Positions 23,073-34,549 of a stretch of DNA of 64,000 bases are shown piece after piece. Each line of letters opens with the position of its first letter. The stretch's first letter is position 1. The stretch is from Gautieria morchelliformis (lineage: Eukaryota; Basidiomycota; Agaricomycetes; Gomphales; Gomphaceae): positions 1 to 64,000 of the forward strand of contig WHVA01000357.1 in NCBI GenBank assembly GCA_015179125.1, in the 5' to 3' direction. The position numbers and the translations under genes are program-made. The notes below the pieces were generated by a model. It did no database searches, had not been told where the DNA came from, and saw only the letters and a list, made by a program, of their open reading frames with translations.

Positions 23073-26000
23073 GACGTGGTGCAGAAGGGAGTAAACGCGT
23101 CATCCAGGGTGGTCGGGCTGTTTATATGCAAAGGGAAATACCATACACTCCGCTCGTTCCTCTTGCTGGCCTTTTCTACACCTGGCACATACACACACAC
23201 CCCACCACTGGCAGACACGCCGGAAACATCATGAGGAGTTCTTTTCCGTGCGCTGCAGAGGAGGGTAGGTAATAAGAAGCCTGGGAGGGGAGGCTGTTAG
23301 TGTTATGGGAGGGGAGGTGAACTGGCGTTTGTAGTGGACGGGTAAAATGCGTGTTAATGCCGAGAAAGACGAGGCAGTAGAAGGACGACATGTGCAGGCC
23401 ATGCAACGGCGATGACGACGTCAGGGCTTGTTGGTTGTGTCCGTGTCTGTGTCTGTGTCATGGCGCTCGGTGTGCATGTTTGTCTTTGTTTGGTGTATTC
23501 TTGATGACCGCACTCTTCTTCCTTCCGGTCAACGAGTTTTATGAAATTCGATGGGGATGTGCTGTGGATGTGGATGTTGCTTATATTTAACTCTGGAGCC
23601 AACCAGTTACCGGTCTTCCACGCCAGCTGACATGATTTGATCACAACAGGTACCATTTGTTCTGATCTGATTATCGAATGACTGCAAAAACTGTCGGACG
23701 TCCAATACCGTTATTCTTGCTAGGTCGCACTGTTGTCATTCTAATAATAGTATACTAAATAAAACAGCAGACCCGTCGCATAGCTTCCTGGGCTTTCCTG
23801 GCCACCGAGCACAGCTCTACATCACCGTCACACCCGATACACCGAATGCGCAATATGGCGGTTACCATGTCGTTGTGCGCCATGACGAAATTCGAGGTCT
23901 CTTCATACAACTGCTCACCTGGTCGTGAAGAACATGCCCCCAAATGAGCAATTTCTCGTGTCGATATATCCAGCAACATTGACATGAACTGACACCTCTT
24001 CCGAGATCATCCAGCATCGCTATAGAAATATAGCCACGTCAAAACTCTGGGCAATGAGCTGGACAGCCTAGATCTCTCATATCATCTCGCTTCCTCGTGT
24101 TCCCATCTTCACAAGTAACACACTAGAGATGTATCATTTTAATTCACATCAGTGAGCTGTGGTTGTCGTGTGGTGTGACGCTGACCCTGCACTATGAGTC
24201 GTCAACGAGTGCCAAGTGTGCTTACACGACAAGTTTGAATGGGTCTTGGGAGACCATTCCGCCCAGGCAAATCGGAAATAATAACCAATTCCTGGTTAGA
24301 ACCCAAAGCTCAATTTCTCGCCCGAGCGCATAACTATATCTGATGGCTGGACCTTGGATTAATTCTTTTCATGACGTTTTTCTATCAGACCCGCCCACCT
24401 TGCAAATTGAGCCGTGCTTCGGCACTGAGATAGAATGCTGTGAATGTCTGTTGGCCTGGCAGCACCCATGGCGAGAATCATATATATACACCTTGCGCGA
24501 TCTGCTACTCCATCCCCACATCGCTACGCATAACTTAGTCCCTCATCTGCATCCCAGATTGTCTTTCTTATATCATGTCTCAGGCGGACCCCTTGGCTGA
24601 AATTCAGGTGCTATCTGACAAGTACGTCCTTACCACACTGAGTGAGATGCAGAAGAACTTACCTGAACTAGCTTTGCGGTCAACTCTTCCATCGTCGCAG
24701 CGTTTGGTATGCGTACATATCCCCTATCTAATTCCACGGTTTCCATAGCTTGTTATACAGCACTGCTTATTTACGACACTCTTCTCACTTTGCCATCTGA
24801 AATCAAGCACATTTGGTGCGAGACCGTCAAAATTGGCACTATTCTCTATTTATTCGCTCATTACGCATCCATGGTTCTGTTTCTTATTACCATATATGGC
24901 AGTTTATCTAAGCTGTCCATTGAGGTATATTACAACAATGCTGTCATATGTAACACCCTTACTGATTGAAATGCTTATCTAGTATGACTTGCATTCTTTA
25001 TGAAGAAGCACCCTAGAGACTCATATATTCAAAGGAAATGTAATACTCTAATTCACCTCGCTGATGCTTTAACAGTTCCTTGTCTGATTGGTGTACAGGG
25101 TGAGTGATTATACCCATATATTTCTCAGGCAGAAGGATCAACACATTTTATTATCTAGGCCTTCTGCTGGCTCGCACCTATGCTATTTCCATGCAAATTC
25201 AAAGAGTTTTGGGTGTTCTTGGGTTGCTTATTCTTGGTGCTATTATCATTGGAGTGGTATGTCCCTGTACAGAATTTGTATGAATGGCATAAATTCATTT
25301 TATTGCATATAGTATAAGGCTGTTTTGGACAACTGCAATCCCACAAGTTCACAAATTAATACATTGACATTTTCAGCACTGACTAGGACTTTCTGCTTAG
25401 ATTTATACTTACAAATTCTTCAGGTGTAAGATCTAGGGGTCTGTATTTGCCCATTTTGTCTCTGAATACCTTTGGCAGTGGGCACCATGGACAATGTTTC
25501 TGTAATCCTTTTGGACACTGGAGTTGTGATAGTAACCATTCTGAGCTCATTTCAAACCCTGAAGCTTTGGCGGAAAGGTGAGATTTGGGATAAGAAATCT
25601 CGCATTAGTCTAGTGGTTTACCAAGGTCAGCATACAACATATTGCTTATATATATGAACATCTCACTAATGTACAGGTAAGGCTTTGCCAGATATGGGTA
25701 TGGTGCATTATTCCTATGATATTGCATCTGTTAATTCATAGTTAGATTTGTGCTCACAATTAGTTTGGCTAATGCTGTCACAACTGGGGTATTGTTACTT
25801 ATAAAGACATTGAGCTTTGAGGGATTACTCACTTCTTTTACATTTCAGGTATTGAGGGTATGTAATACATTGATCATGATAATAAAATAGATAATACAGC
25901 TCCTTTGTGGTATGAAGCCAAGCCTTGCTAACATCTTAGGTGCTCCTCAAGAGAGGTATCTTCTCAGCAAGTGAAGAAGAAAGACATGTGATTGTACTAA

Positions 26001-26665
26001 CCATGCACATACAGCTTGTCAATAATTATCATCTGCCGCTTTCACCTAACGCTCACAGAGAGACACAGTCGACTTCACAGCCCCTCATTACCCTCTCTTT
26101 CATTCTCCAGCTTCCAAGCAGCCAGACAAAGTGTTCAGAGTGCTATAGTGGCTGAATTTGGAAACCCTCACTTGAGCCGGGAGGATTTTAATGCTGAGAA
26201 TTTGGAGGACAATGTGGCTGATCAGGAAGGCCAGGAGTCACCTGAAGAGGCTGGGTCAGCTGAGATAGAGTTGGATGAGTTTCCTCGCATGACTGGATGT
26301 CCTGGAGAGGTAGAAATGGCCGGCAGATTGCCTCTGGTGAGCAGTTAGAGTCTCTTTCAGGAAGTGGTTAATGGTTCAGTAGGATCTGGATGAATGGCAG
26401 AGGCTTAATGACAGCATCCAAGCTAATGCATCATAGCTGCACATCCAATTCAAACCCACAAGCAGTGCAACACACAGCAACTTACAGCAACCTTCCACCA
26501 TTTTAATCTATTGCAGTGGTTGGAAATTGGTTGCCATAGAAGATGTGGCTAGCTACTCACTCTGGCCAACCCATACCATCAAAAACCCATAGATACATAT
26601 ATATTCTGTGCCATTTTCAATCTGACTTTGTTCATACTTTATTATTATTGTGCTTGGTGAAAATA
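22895..26665 (-). repeat. Right arm of large inverted duplication
   Basis: Inverted partner of 17160-20730. It ends shortly before the solo LTR at 26713. Copy divergence is visible throughout, so the duplication is not recent. Confidence 0.8.
24575..26348 (+). CDS. DUF6533 seven-helix membrane protein, copy 2 (spliced)
   Basis: Start MSQADPLAEIQVLSDK at 24575, followed by a likely intron beginning GTACGT. DUF6533 core CYTALLIYDTLLTLPSEIKH and helix GTILYLFAHYASMVLF at 24750-24900. Further helices LLLARTYAISMQIQRVLGV near 25160 and NVSVILLDTGVVIVTILSSF near 25500. A SRF-like block IIICRFHLTLTERHSR near 26020 precedes an acidic tail (EFGNPHLSREDFNAENLEDN) that ends at 26348. At least six exons are needed. 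It lies opposite copy 1 and keeps all corresponding blocks, so both may be expressed. Family function is unknown; location is predicted to be membrane. Confidence 0.7.
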
Positions 26666-26712
26666 TTGTTTTGTGCTTTTCTGCTGGGAGTCAGTGAACT
26701 GTGTGCAGCTTC

Positions 26713-27205
26713 GTGTAAGGCAACCCTAGCTAGCTGTGGAGATCACACTGCCACTCAGCTGACAAGGGGAAGTCTGGAGTATATATATGAATACACAGAA
26801 TATACAAGAGAGGAGATTTTCATCTGACAATGGAAAATCCGAAGAGAAAAGTCTAAGGACCCCAATGTCAGCGAGCCTGTATTATACTACACTAGTCTGC
26901 AGTCAGGTACAACACTCAGCACCCACCATCAACCCTGCATCCCCTGACCTCCCTGACCCTGGACCGACCCTCAATGTTGCATACTAAGCAAGTCACTTGA
27001 CTTCCGACACTGTTCTGAAGGCAGAAGTTGGAGAGTGGAGTGGAATTGGCAAAGTGGATGGAACCGGTGGAAGTTATCCCAGAGGCGGAACCATTTCTGA
27101 AAGCAGAGTTGGAAATGGAACTGGAACTGGAACTGGAAGCGGAGTCGGAGATAGAACTTGAACTTGGGGTAGGGTTGGAATTGGAAAACAGGGTGTCCCC
27201 TGACA
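26713..27205 (-). repeat. Solo LTR of gypsy family B (old, diverged)
   Basis: 493 bp, plus strand TGTAAGGCAACCC...GTCCCCTGACA, flanked by perfect CTTCG duplications (26708-26712 and 27206-27210). More diverged from the other B LTRs, hence older. Confidence 0.93.
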
Positions 27206-27976
27206 CTTCGAGTATTGCATCCAGAGGAATATGGAGGGATGGTCAAGGGAAATGAACTGCATGTAGTATGTGCATGTGTGCATACCTAGGATACTGATCT
27301 GGTGTGAAGTACATGTTTGGTTATGTTAGTTTGTAAATGCTATGAAACAGCATGGGGCATACCATACCATTGTCACATTCTTACACGTCAAGCCACCTTA
27401 CGAGGGCTCAGCATGCATCTCTGTCGACTAATGTCCAACATGTGTGGTTGCAGATAAGATAGAGGAAGCTCTAATAGGGCACCCTTATGTAATCTCTAAC
27501 CCTAACCCTAAAAAGTGGCCAAAATCCTGAAGTCGAGTTTGAAAAACAAAAACTACTCATCAGATTTCACATCAAGGGTGCCTCCCCACTCATCGTCTAT
27601 GTATTGTAATGTATCAAGTACTTCAGATCAATAATGAAGTGCTATGTATAGGCAGCCTTTGCTTTCTCAGCCATCCAAAGTCTGGTGTCCATGATACCTT
27701 TGGTTTCAGTTTGCCCAGGCAACCATTGAGCCAGAAAAGCCTTGTGAGTATGCTGAAATGAATATTGCAGATTGATTTGCATAGCTACTCCAAAAAATAA
27801 AAAAATAAAAAATAAAAACAATGAGTAATCCATATTCAGATGATGGACTTGGAAATCATTGACCACTGAATTTGGATCAATGGGATATCATCAAGGCAAG
27901 CAATCACATTGCGCTCCATGGCATCTATATCTGTCATTTGTGCACTTGACCTGTATTAGAACTTGACTGCACCCCA
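27206..27976. other. Intergenic stretch, no gene seen
   Basis: No convincing coding frame. It contains a short telomere-like run CTAACCCTAACCCTAAA at 27496-27512 and an A-rich run near 27786-27820. Confidence 0.6.
27496..27512 (+). repeat. Short interstitial telomere-like repeat
   Basis: CTAACCCTAACCCTAAA, between two and three units of the TTAGGG complement found at many fungal telomeres. Too short to claim a former chromosome end. Confidence 0.7.
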
Positions 27977-28340
27977 TATAAGAGTTATATAAACTATACA
28001 ATGGACTCAGTATATGCTTGATGCAAGATACTAGTATGATTACCTATACGATGGACTGTACAGAAGTGTATAAGTGAGTAAGAATAAATGTGTGAATGAG
28101 AACGAGTGTCTTACCTCAGTATATGCTCGATGCAAGATACTGAGGAAGACAGTATTTCTAGCTATCTACTTTATAGTCTAGAAGAACAATAGTGGAATAA
28201 AGACAATGGTGACTGCTGACAAACTATCTATAGCGATTAAACAATGGGACCTGAGACAACAATGGCATACCATGTTATTTGTCACATGGTGTTATGTGGG
28301 GTGACGCGGTTTGCTCTTAGCTTACACGTCCACTCCTACA
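27977..28340 (-). repeat. 3' LTR of copia G
   Basis: On the minus strand TGTAGGAGTGG...CTCTTATA (364 bp). The start is preceded by the polypurine tract TTTGAGGGGAAG. The end is set by where similarity to 44265-44394 stops. It contains a duplicated 25-bp block beginning CAGTATATGCT near 28000 and 28114. Confidence 0.7.
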
Positions 28341-28347
28341 CTTCCCC

Positions 28348-29753
28348 TCAAACCGTAGTCAGCCCCAATTCAACCGCAAAGTGCTTTACCTTCGCAGACG
28401 GCAATGCTTTGGTAAGCATGTCTGCGATCATGTCATTGGTTGGACAATAAACTAATTGAATTGCCCCTTTTTTGATGATCCAGCGGATAAAATGATATCG
28501 TACATTGATATGCTTCGTTTGAGCGTGATATTGATGGTCTTTGGCAAGCGCGATGGCAGACTGATTGTCAGAGAACATAGTGGTGGGCAACAATTTTTGT
28601 CGAAAAGTTGTTCGATGAGTGACTGAAGCCATAAGGCTTCTTTTGCGGCATGAGCAGCAGCTATGTACTCGCTTTCCGTCATAGACAGCGATATGATTGA
28701 CTGACATTTTGCGCTCCAGGATACGGCTCCGCCGTTGATGATAAATGCATATCCGGAGACGGCGTGTCTATCCTCAGCGGTGCTGCCGTCTGCGTCGGCA
28801 TCTCCTATCAGGTCTCCCTGCATCTGTCTGTAAGTTAACCATAGTTCCTTTGTACCTTTCAAATAGCTGAAGACTCTTTTAACGGCATTCCAATGCGTAG
28901 GTCTGAACTTGGTAGAGTATCGAGACAGTGACTCGATGGCGAACACTATGTCAGGACACATTCCTAGGGCAGTGCTCATCAAGGATCCAATGGCCTCACG
29001 ATATGGAGTATCGCGCATCTGAGCCCATTCGGCCGTAGTCTTCGGTGTCTGGGAACTGGAAAGCAATAGTCCGTGCTGCATGGACGTTGATGAGGGCTTC
29101 AGCTCATCCAAATTGAAATGTTGAAGGATCGAGGTGATATAGGATCGCTGGGAGAAGTGAATGGTATGTTGGTCTCTGTTGCATTTAACTTCTATTCCTA
29201 GCAACCAGTGCGACTCGCCGAGGTCAGTTATTTCTACACGCTCCGAGATCTTTGCCTTGAAATGACTGATAAGTTGTTTAGATGATGCTCCAATGGTGAA
29301 GTCATCAACGTGGACAAGAACCATCATGGAGCCTTGACCGTTTCGACGGAAAAATACAGCTTGGTCGACATCGCATCTGGAGAAAGCTAAGTGATGGGTC
29401 ATTATCTCGACAAGTTTTTGATACCATTGCCTCCCAGATTGTTTCAGGACGTATAGAGTCTTTCTAAGATGACACACCTTTCCAATGGAATTTGGAGCGT
29501 GGTAGCCTGGGGGCTGAGCCATGTCAATGGTTTCTTTACCAGTAAGTTCACCATTTAGATAGGCTCCTTTGATATCAATCTGATGGATCTCCATGTCTTT
29601 TGCAGCAGCCAAAGTGAGGACCGTTCGGATTGAAGCGAGCTTAGCGATGGGGGTGAATGTGTCGAAGGAGTTGACACCAGGCACCTGGGAGAAACCTTGC
29701 ATGATGAGGCAAGCCTTGTAGCAAACCACATTTCCCGCTGCATCCTTTTTCAC
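28348..29753 (-). pseudogene. Copia G reverse transcriptase and RNase H
   Basis: RT_copia landmarks in order: GFSQVPGVNSFDTFTPIAKL, QIDIKGAYLNGEL, LYVLKQSGRQWY, and the catalytic box VLVHVDDFTIGA with both Asp residues. RNase H landmarks: DADADGSTAEDRHAVSGYAF, MTESEYIAAAHAAKEALWLQ, then, in a shifted frame, FSDNQSAIALAKDHQYHAQT and DMLTKALPSAKVKHF. The frameshift lies near 28600-28620 in RNase H. These enzymes copy the element RNA to DNA; this copy cannot make an intact product. Confidence 0.88.
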
Positions 29754-31247
29754 GTGGAAAACCCATTTTGAGCCAACAATATTGGCATTTTCCGGCAGTG
29801 TGGTAGGTTCCCAAGTTCCAGCTTCTTTGAGGAGTGCTAACTCCTCAATTATTCCCTTTTCCCAGAGCTCCCAGTCGGGGAGGCGTCTTGCCTCAGCCAG
29901 AGATCAAGGCTCAAGGGCTTCGACTTCACTAGTTTCGGCTACCAGTGAGTACTCATCCAATTCTTCCGCTATCATCATCCATTCAGCTGATCCCTCCCCC
30001 TCAAGAACTACATCTTGATTTTTAGCTGAAGGGAGCTGAATTCCAGGGGTGATGACAGGGTCAGATTTACGGTGAGAAGACGTTCCGTGTCCATCTAGGG
30101 TGTCATGGATGCGCTGACTTGGTTTTCGCATTTGTTTGGCAGGTGCTTCAGCTTCATATTCGGGTTCGGAGGCCTCTATATTAGGCACATCTTGAGATGG
30201 AGCAGTGGTGGTGGCAGCAGGGGCAGTGGTGGCGTTAGGAGTAGTAAATGGTATGTCAGTTTTCGTTTCGATGAGTTGCCAATTATCCCCTTCGAGACAA
30301 GAACCTGACGAGTTTCTGCTGTCAAAATGAACATTTTGCTCAATGCTGACTGTTTGCTTCTCAGGCCAGTAGATGCAGAATCCCCTGCTTCTTTCATCGA
30401 TGCCCAACCAACGGCCCTCTGTAACGTGTCCACCTAATTTGTCACCAGTCTCAGTGCGCACCCAAACCTTTTCACCCCATTCGCGAACATTCCGTAAGTC
30501 TGGCTTCTTTCCAAATGCTACCTCGTAAGGAGTCTTACCATCCACAGCTCTTGTTAGTGTTCGGTTCATGAGCCAGACTACATGGCGTGCCGCTTCGCCT
30601 CATAAGCACTTCGGGAGTCTGTTCGCATGCAAGAGGGCGTGAACACATTCCACAATCGTCCGGTTTCGATGCTCGGCAACTCCGTTGTGCTGAGGAGTGA
30701 CGTGCATGGTGAGTTTCTGCATTGTACCTTTTGACTTCAGGTGTGATATGAAGTCCTTTCCTAGGTGTTCACCGCCACTGTCCGAGTGTAAGGTTTTTAT
30801 GGCTGCACTGAGCTGCGTATTGCACCATGTCTCGTACTCCTTGTATGAGCTGAAGGCTTCATTTTTTGTGCGTAGGAGGTACAGGTGAGTTAGCCTATAC
30901 ATGTCATCCATGAAAGTGATATAATACCGCTTTCCACTCTTTGTAACAACTGGTGCAGGTCCCCACAGATCACTATGGATCTCTTCGCCAAAATTTGACG
31001 CAGGGCTGCCTTCTCTTGTTTTGGGAACAGGTTTGCATGTTGCCTTTGCATACACGCAGGACTCGCAAAAGAAGGGATCTCCTGAAGGTGAATTTTCGAG
31101 CTTTACTCCTGTTACAAAACCCTTTGCCACTAATTTTCTAGCTGTGTCGGGCGAGATATGACCCATTCGGCGGTGAAACTGGTCCAAGATCAGTACTTCT
31201 GCAGCCAAATTTGCTGCATCAGACTCATGCGAGACATGATAGAGACC
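29754..31247 (-). pseudogene. Copia G integrase and linker
   Basis: GAG-pre-integrase HRRMGHIS...CESC near 31170-31070, integrase core with IHSDLWGP, LHSDSGGEH and HNGVAEHRNRT (the D,D,E triad positions are present), then a stop codon where related elements encode Trp (CL-stop-GEAARHVVW at about 30601). The C-terminal part continues with TPYEVAFGKKPDL to about 29904, followed by an acidic linker into RT. A second stop separates it from the protease frame at about 31248. Confidence 0.85.
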
Positions 31248-32715
31248 TCATCCTGATTTTGGCACTGTACCGACCAGTTCGCCGTTCCGCTCACATATAG
31301 TACACTTGCTGTCTGCAAATGTGACATAAAAACCTGCATCATCCAGTTTTCGGACAGATACGATCATGTAGCCGACTTCTGGGGAGTACAGGACTTCTGT
31401 GAGTCTTAGCTTCGAGATATCAACATTGTTTGGTATGTCGATTGTCATCTCGCCCCTTCCAAATGCTTTAAAGCTCTGCTTGTTTGCAGCTTGGAATGAT
31501 CTAGGAGATATTTTGACGAAGTTTTCAACTGCGTGGTGGTAAGGAGTGATGTGAGTGGTACATCCTGAGTGGTAGACTTCGATGCAAGGTGAGGTTTTTG
31601 CAATGTATTCAACTTCGACGCAGACTGCATGTGCATTCTCCAGATCGGTGCCATTGCGATTCATGTCACCACCAACAAGTGGTAAACCATCACTTTCGTC
31701 AGTGTCAGGTGACAGTTCCATTTCGCATTCACCGTCTGATTCGTCACTAACCTCGGAGAACCAGTCTCCTGTGTCATCTCCAGTGATTTCATCATCTGCG
31801 TCCGAGTCGATGTTCAACAAAAGTGGTGGGAGTTCCTCGTCTGACTCATAGAGCTCATCTGCCATGAAGGCATACTCTGTTTCAGACCTGGATTCAACAG
31901 CAGCGTTAGCTGTGCCGCTGCTGCTCTGAGCCGTACTCTTATTTGTCGTCTTTGGAGGTTTGGGACATTTGTCTTTGAAATGTCCCTTATCGCCGCAATT
32001 CCAGCAGACACCGCATGGCTTGCGTTCGGTGCGTTTTCCCTTTCTGCTTTGTGTGACAGACATAGCCTCATCTTTATCATTTTCCTTGTTGCCACCACTT
32101 CGGCACAATCTCTGTGCCGCCTGATGTTCATACTCTTCAGAGACCAAGGAGATAAGTTCATCTGGATGTATGGTCTTCAAGGCACTGTATAGTCTTGCCC
32201 CAGCGAGTAAATTCGAAGCGAAGGCAGAGAGGTGAGGCGAAAGGGATTTTATGATGGTGGAGTGATAGTCCTTTTCCTCAATGATGACGCCGTAGGTGGC
32301 CAGCTCCTCTTTTTTTACTCGCAGGTTGTCCAGGAACTCACGTACATTTCCTTTTTCAGGACACTTGGACTCCATGAACTGAGTATGCAAGTCAGCCTGT
32401 GCAAAGGCACCTTTCGAAGAAAATTCCTTCGAAATAAGGTCCCATCGATCCTTTAGGGACGACTTTCCATGGATACGGATTAGGGTCGATTCAGGGATGC
32501 GATGGGTGAGGAGGGCTTTGGCAGAGCGGTCTTCCTTGATCCACAGGGTAAGTGCAGCTTCCTCTTTGGCGATGGGAGTGGCACTGAGGGTGGGGCAAAC
32601 AGAGTGCCGTCGAAGTATCCCCACAATCGTTTTGCCTCGATCGCATCCTAGAGCGCATGGCGAACACTGTCCAGTTTAGGCCGGTCGACATGAGCTTGGG
32701 CATGGAGGACGGGAG
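31248..32715 (-). pseudogene. Copia G gag and protease
   Basis: Gag of the UBN2/Ty1-copia capsid type, with a zinc knuckle CWNCGDKGHFKDKC near 31960-32010, an acidic linker, and the protease motif VYHSGCTTHITP near 31550 where the catalytic Asp is replaced by His. Frame changes occur near 32590-32640. The N-terminus (MSTTALTTTYLLPS) is on the other side of gypsy B1, at 44190-44222. Confidence 0.85.
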
Positions 32716-33195
32716 TGTCAGGGGACACCCTGTTTTCCATTTCCAGTTCCGACACCACACCCAGTTCCGACTCCATTTCCGACGCCGCTTCCGGTTCCGA
32801 TCCCATCTCCGCCTCCGCTTTCGGGAACGATTCCGCTTCTGGGAGAACTTCCACCAGTTCCGTTCGCCTTGCCAGTTCCACTCCAATTTCCGACTTCCGC
32901 CCCGGAACAGTGTCGGAAATCAAGCGACTCGCATAATAGGTAGCATCAAGGGTCGATCAAGGGTCAGGGGGATGCAGGGTTGATGGCGGGTGCCAAGTGT
33001 TGTCCCTGGCTGCGCAGCGTAGTATAATACGGGCTCGCTGACATTGGGGGTCCTTAGACTTTTCTCTTTGGATTTCCCCTTGTCAGGTGAGAACCCCTTC
33101 TCTTGTATGCTCTGTTCATTTATACATACTTTGGATTTCCCCTTGTCAGTTGTGTGGTAGTGTGATCTCCACAACTAGCCAGGGTTGCCCTTACA
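32716..33195 (+). repeat. 5' LTR of gypsy B1
   Basis: TGTCAGGGGACACCC...GGTTGCCCTTACA. Contains TATAAT at 33023-33028 with a putative transcription start at AGACTTTTCT (33056-33065), and two exact 20-bp copies of TTTGGATTTCCCCTTGTCAG at 33067-33086 and 33130-33149. The first 190 bp hold nine TTCCG motifs. Confidence 0.95.
33056..33065 (+). promoter_or_regulatory. Putative transcript 5' end / self-primer of gypsy B1
   Basis: AGACTTTTCT begins 33 bases after the first T of TATAAT and is exactly complementary to AGAAAAGTCT at 33198-33207. In Tf1/sushi elements the first nucleotides of the RNA prime cDNA synthesis at such a site. Confidence 0.6.
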
Positions 33196-34549
33196 GCAGA
33201 AAAGTCTCTCCCATAGAGGACCGGCGGTCGTACTGCGTGTCGCAGCCGCCATAGGTGCGTTCGGAATCGGAGATAGCGACTCGGAGATCGCAACCTCTTC
33301 CGCACACACAGCGTACGACAGCCCTTCTTCTTACGTCGAGCTCCCAACCCCGGAAATCCCGTCCCACATTTCTCCTTCCGACATGGATCCGGACGATCGT
33401 CTTCGGAATATGGAGGAGGAATTGACGCGGAACCGGATGAAGACCGACGCGATTGAAACAGCCTTACAAGCGATTTTGGCTAAGTTAGATATTCCACAAG
33501 GTGGTGGAAATGAAATGTTGGATGATCCGGATTTCGGAAAAGCGGAACTAGCGGAGGAGAGAAAGTCCGCAAAGGTCAAACCCGCAACTCCGGCGGACTT
33601 TGACGGAGATCGGGAGAAGGGACGCGCATTCTTCAACACATGCAGCATCTACTTCGCAATTGTCGGAGACCTCTTTCCGAACGACCAGGCTCGGATTCAC
33701 TGGGCATTGTCCTTTTTCAAGTCGGACCGCGCATCCCGTTTTGCAAACAAGGTGATCCGACATGAAGCAAAGGGCAAGGGGAACTACTTCCGAGACTGGG
33801 ACGCCTTCGAGAAAACATTTTCTGACCAGTTCTGCCCAAAAAATGAGCAGCTCACAGCCCTTACGAAGCTCGAGGGGACCAGCTGGTACCAGGCCAAGGA
33901 TCCGGTCGATGACTATATCGATCGCTTCCAGGAGCTCATCGACCTTGCGGAGTATGATGACGACAAGACGATCGTCATCAAATTCCGACGAGGACTCGAT
34001 CCGACACTCCAGAACCAAGTTGCGCTGTTTGGGGATGGAGCTCCGGACTTTGATGACCCGGAAGGGTGGTACCAAGCTGCACAGAGGGTGTCCCGGACCA
34101 GGGAAGCAAATGAGGCCTTCGTGGAGACGAGCCGGAATATGACGCGCAGTTCCACTCGTCCTACTCCACCTGTGCCAAAATCCGGAAGCGCATTCATTCC
34201 CATGCGGAAAGTATTTCCGACGCTTTCTCCGCCCGCTCCTATTAGGAACCATAGCCCTCCTCCCTCGAAGAGTGGCCCTGCCCCGATGGATGTTGACCGC
34301 ATGCGCGGAAAAGGCCGCGGATCTATCACCTGCTTCCGATGTCAACAACCAGGCCACTATGCCCGCGAGTGCCCCCAAGCATTTGACATCCGGCTTATGA
34401 CCACAGAGGAGAAACTCGAGCTCCTTCCAGAGTTCCTCGCACTTGCGGACATAAGCGGAGTGCCTACTGCGGAAGGAGTTTCCGAAAATGCGGAACATGG
34501 CGCATCGGAAGCGGAAGATGCGTCGGATTTTGTGACGCGCAGCGGGTGA
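33185..34549 (+). CDS. gag: Gypsy B1 Gag
   Basis: Open frame of 454 codons from the LTR end; the first ATG in frame is at 33383 (MDPDDRLRNMEEEL), giving about 388 residues, and is my preferred start. Capsid-type Retrotrans_gag region from ATPADFDGDREKGRAFFNTC through NDQARIHWALSFFKSDRASR to KLEGTSWYQAKDPVDDYIDR. One CCHC zinc knuckle CFRCQQPGHYAREC at about 34330-34372. It ends at a TGA at 34547 and overlaps pol, whose frame is shifted by -1, so Gag-Pol would need frameshifting or another bypass. Gag packages RNA in virus-like particles. Confidence 0.9.
   Translation: MPLQQKSLSHRGPAVVLRVAAAIGAFGIGDSDSEIATSSAHTAYDSPSSYVELPTPEIPSHISPSDMDPDDRLRNMEEELTRNRMKTDAIETALQAILAKLDIPQGGGNEMLDDPDFGKAELAEERKSAKVKPATPADFDGDREKGRAFFNTCSIYFAIVGDLFPNDQARIHWALSFFKSDRASRFANKVIRHEAKGKGNYFRDWDAFEKTFSDQFCPKNEQLTALTKLEGTSWYQAKDPVDDYIDRFQELIDLAEYDDDKTIVIKFRRGLDPTLQNQVALFGDGAPDFDDPEGWYQAAQRVSRTREANEAFVETSRNMTRSSTRPTPPVPKSGSAFIPMRKVFPTLSPPAPIRNHSPPPSKSGPAPMDVDRMRGKGRGSITCFRCQQPGHYARECPQAFDIRLMTTEEKLELLPEFLALADISGVPTAEGVSENAEHGASEAEDASDFVTRSG
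33198..33207 (+). promoter_or_regulatory. Putative self-primed PBS of gypsy B1
   Basis: AGAAAAGTCT, two bases after the 5' LTR. No match to a tRNA 3' end (no TGG start). The pair is exact in B2 and has one G:U-compatible change in B3. Confidence 0.6.
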
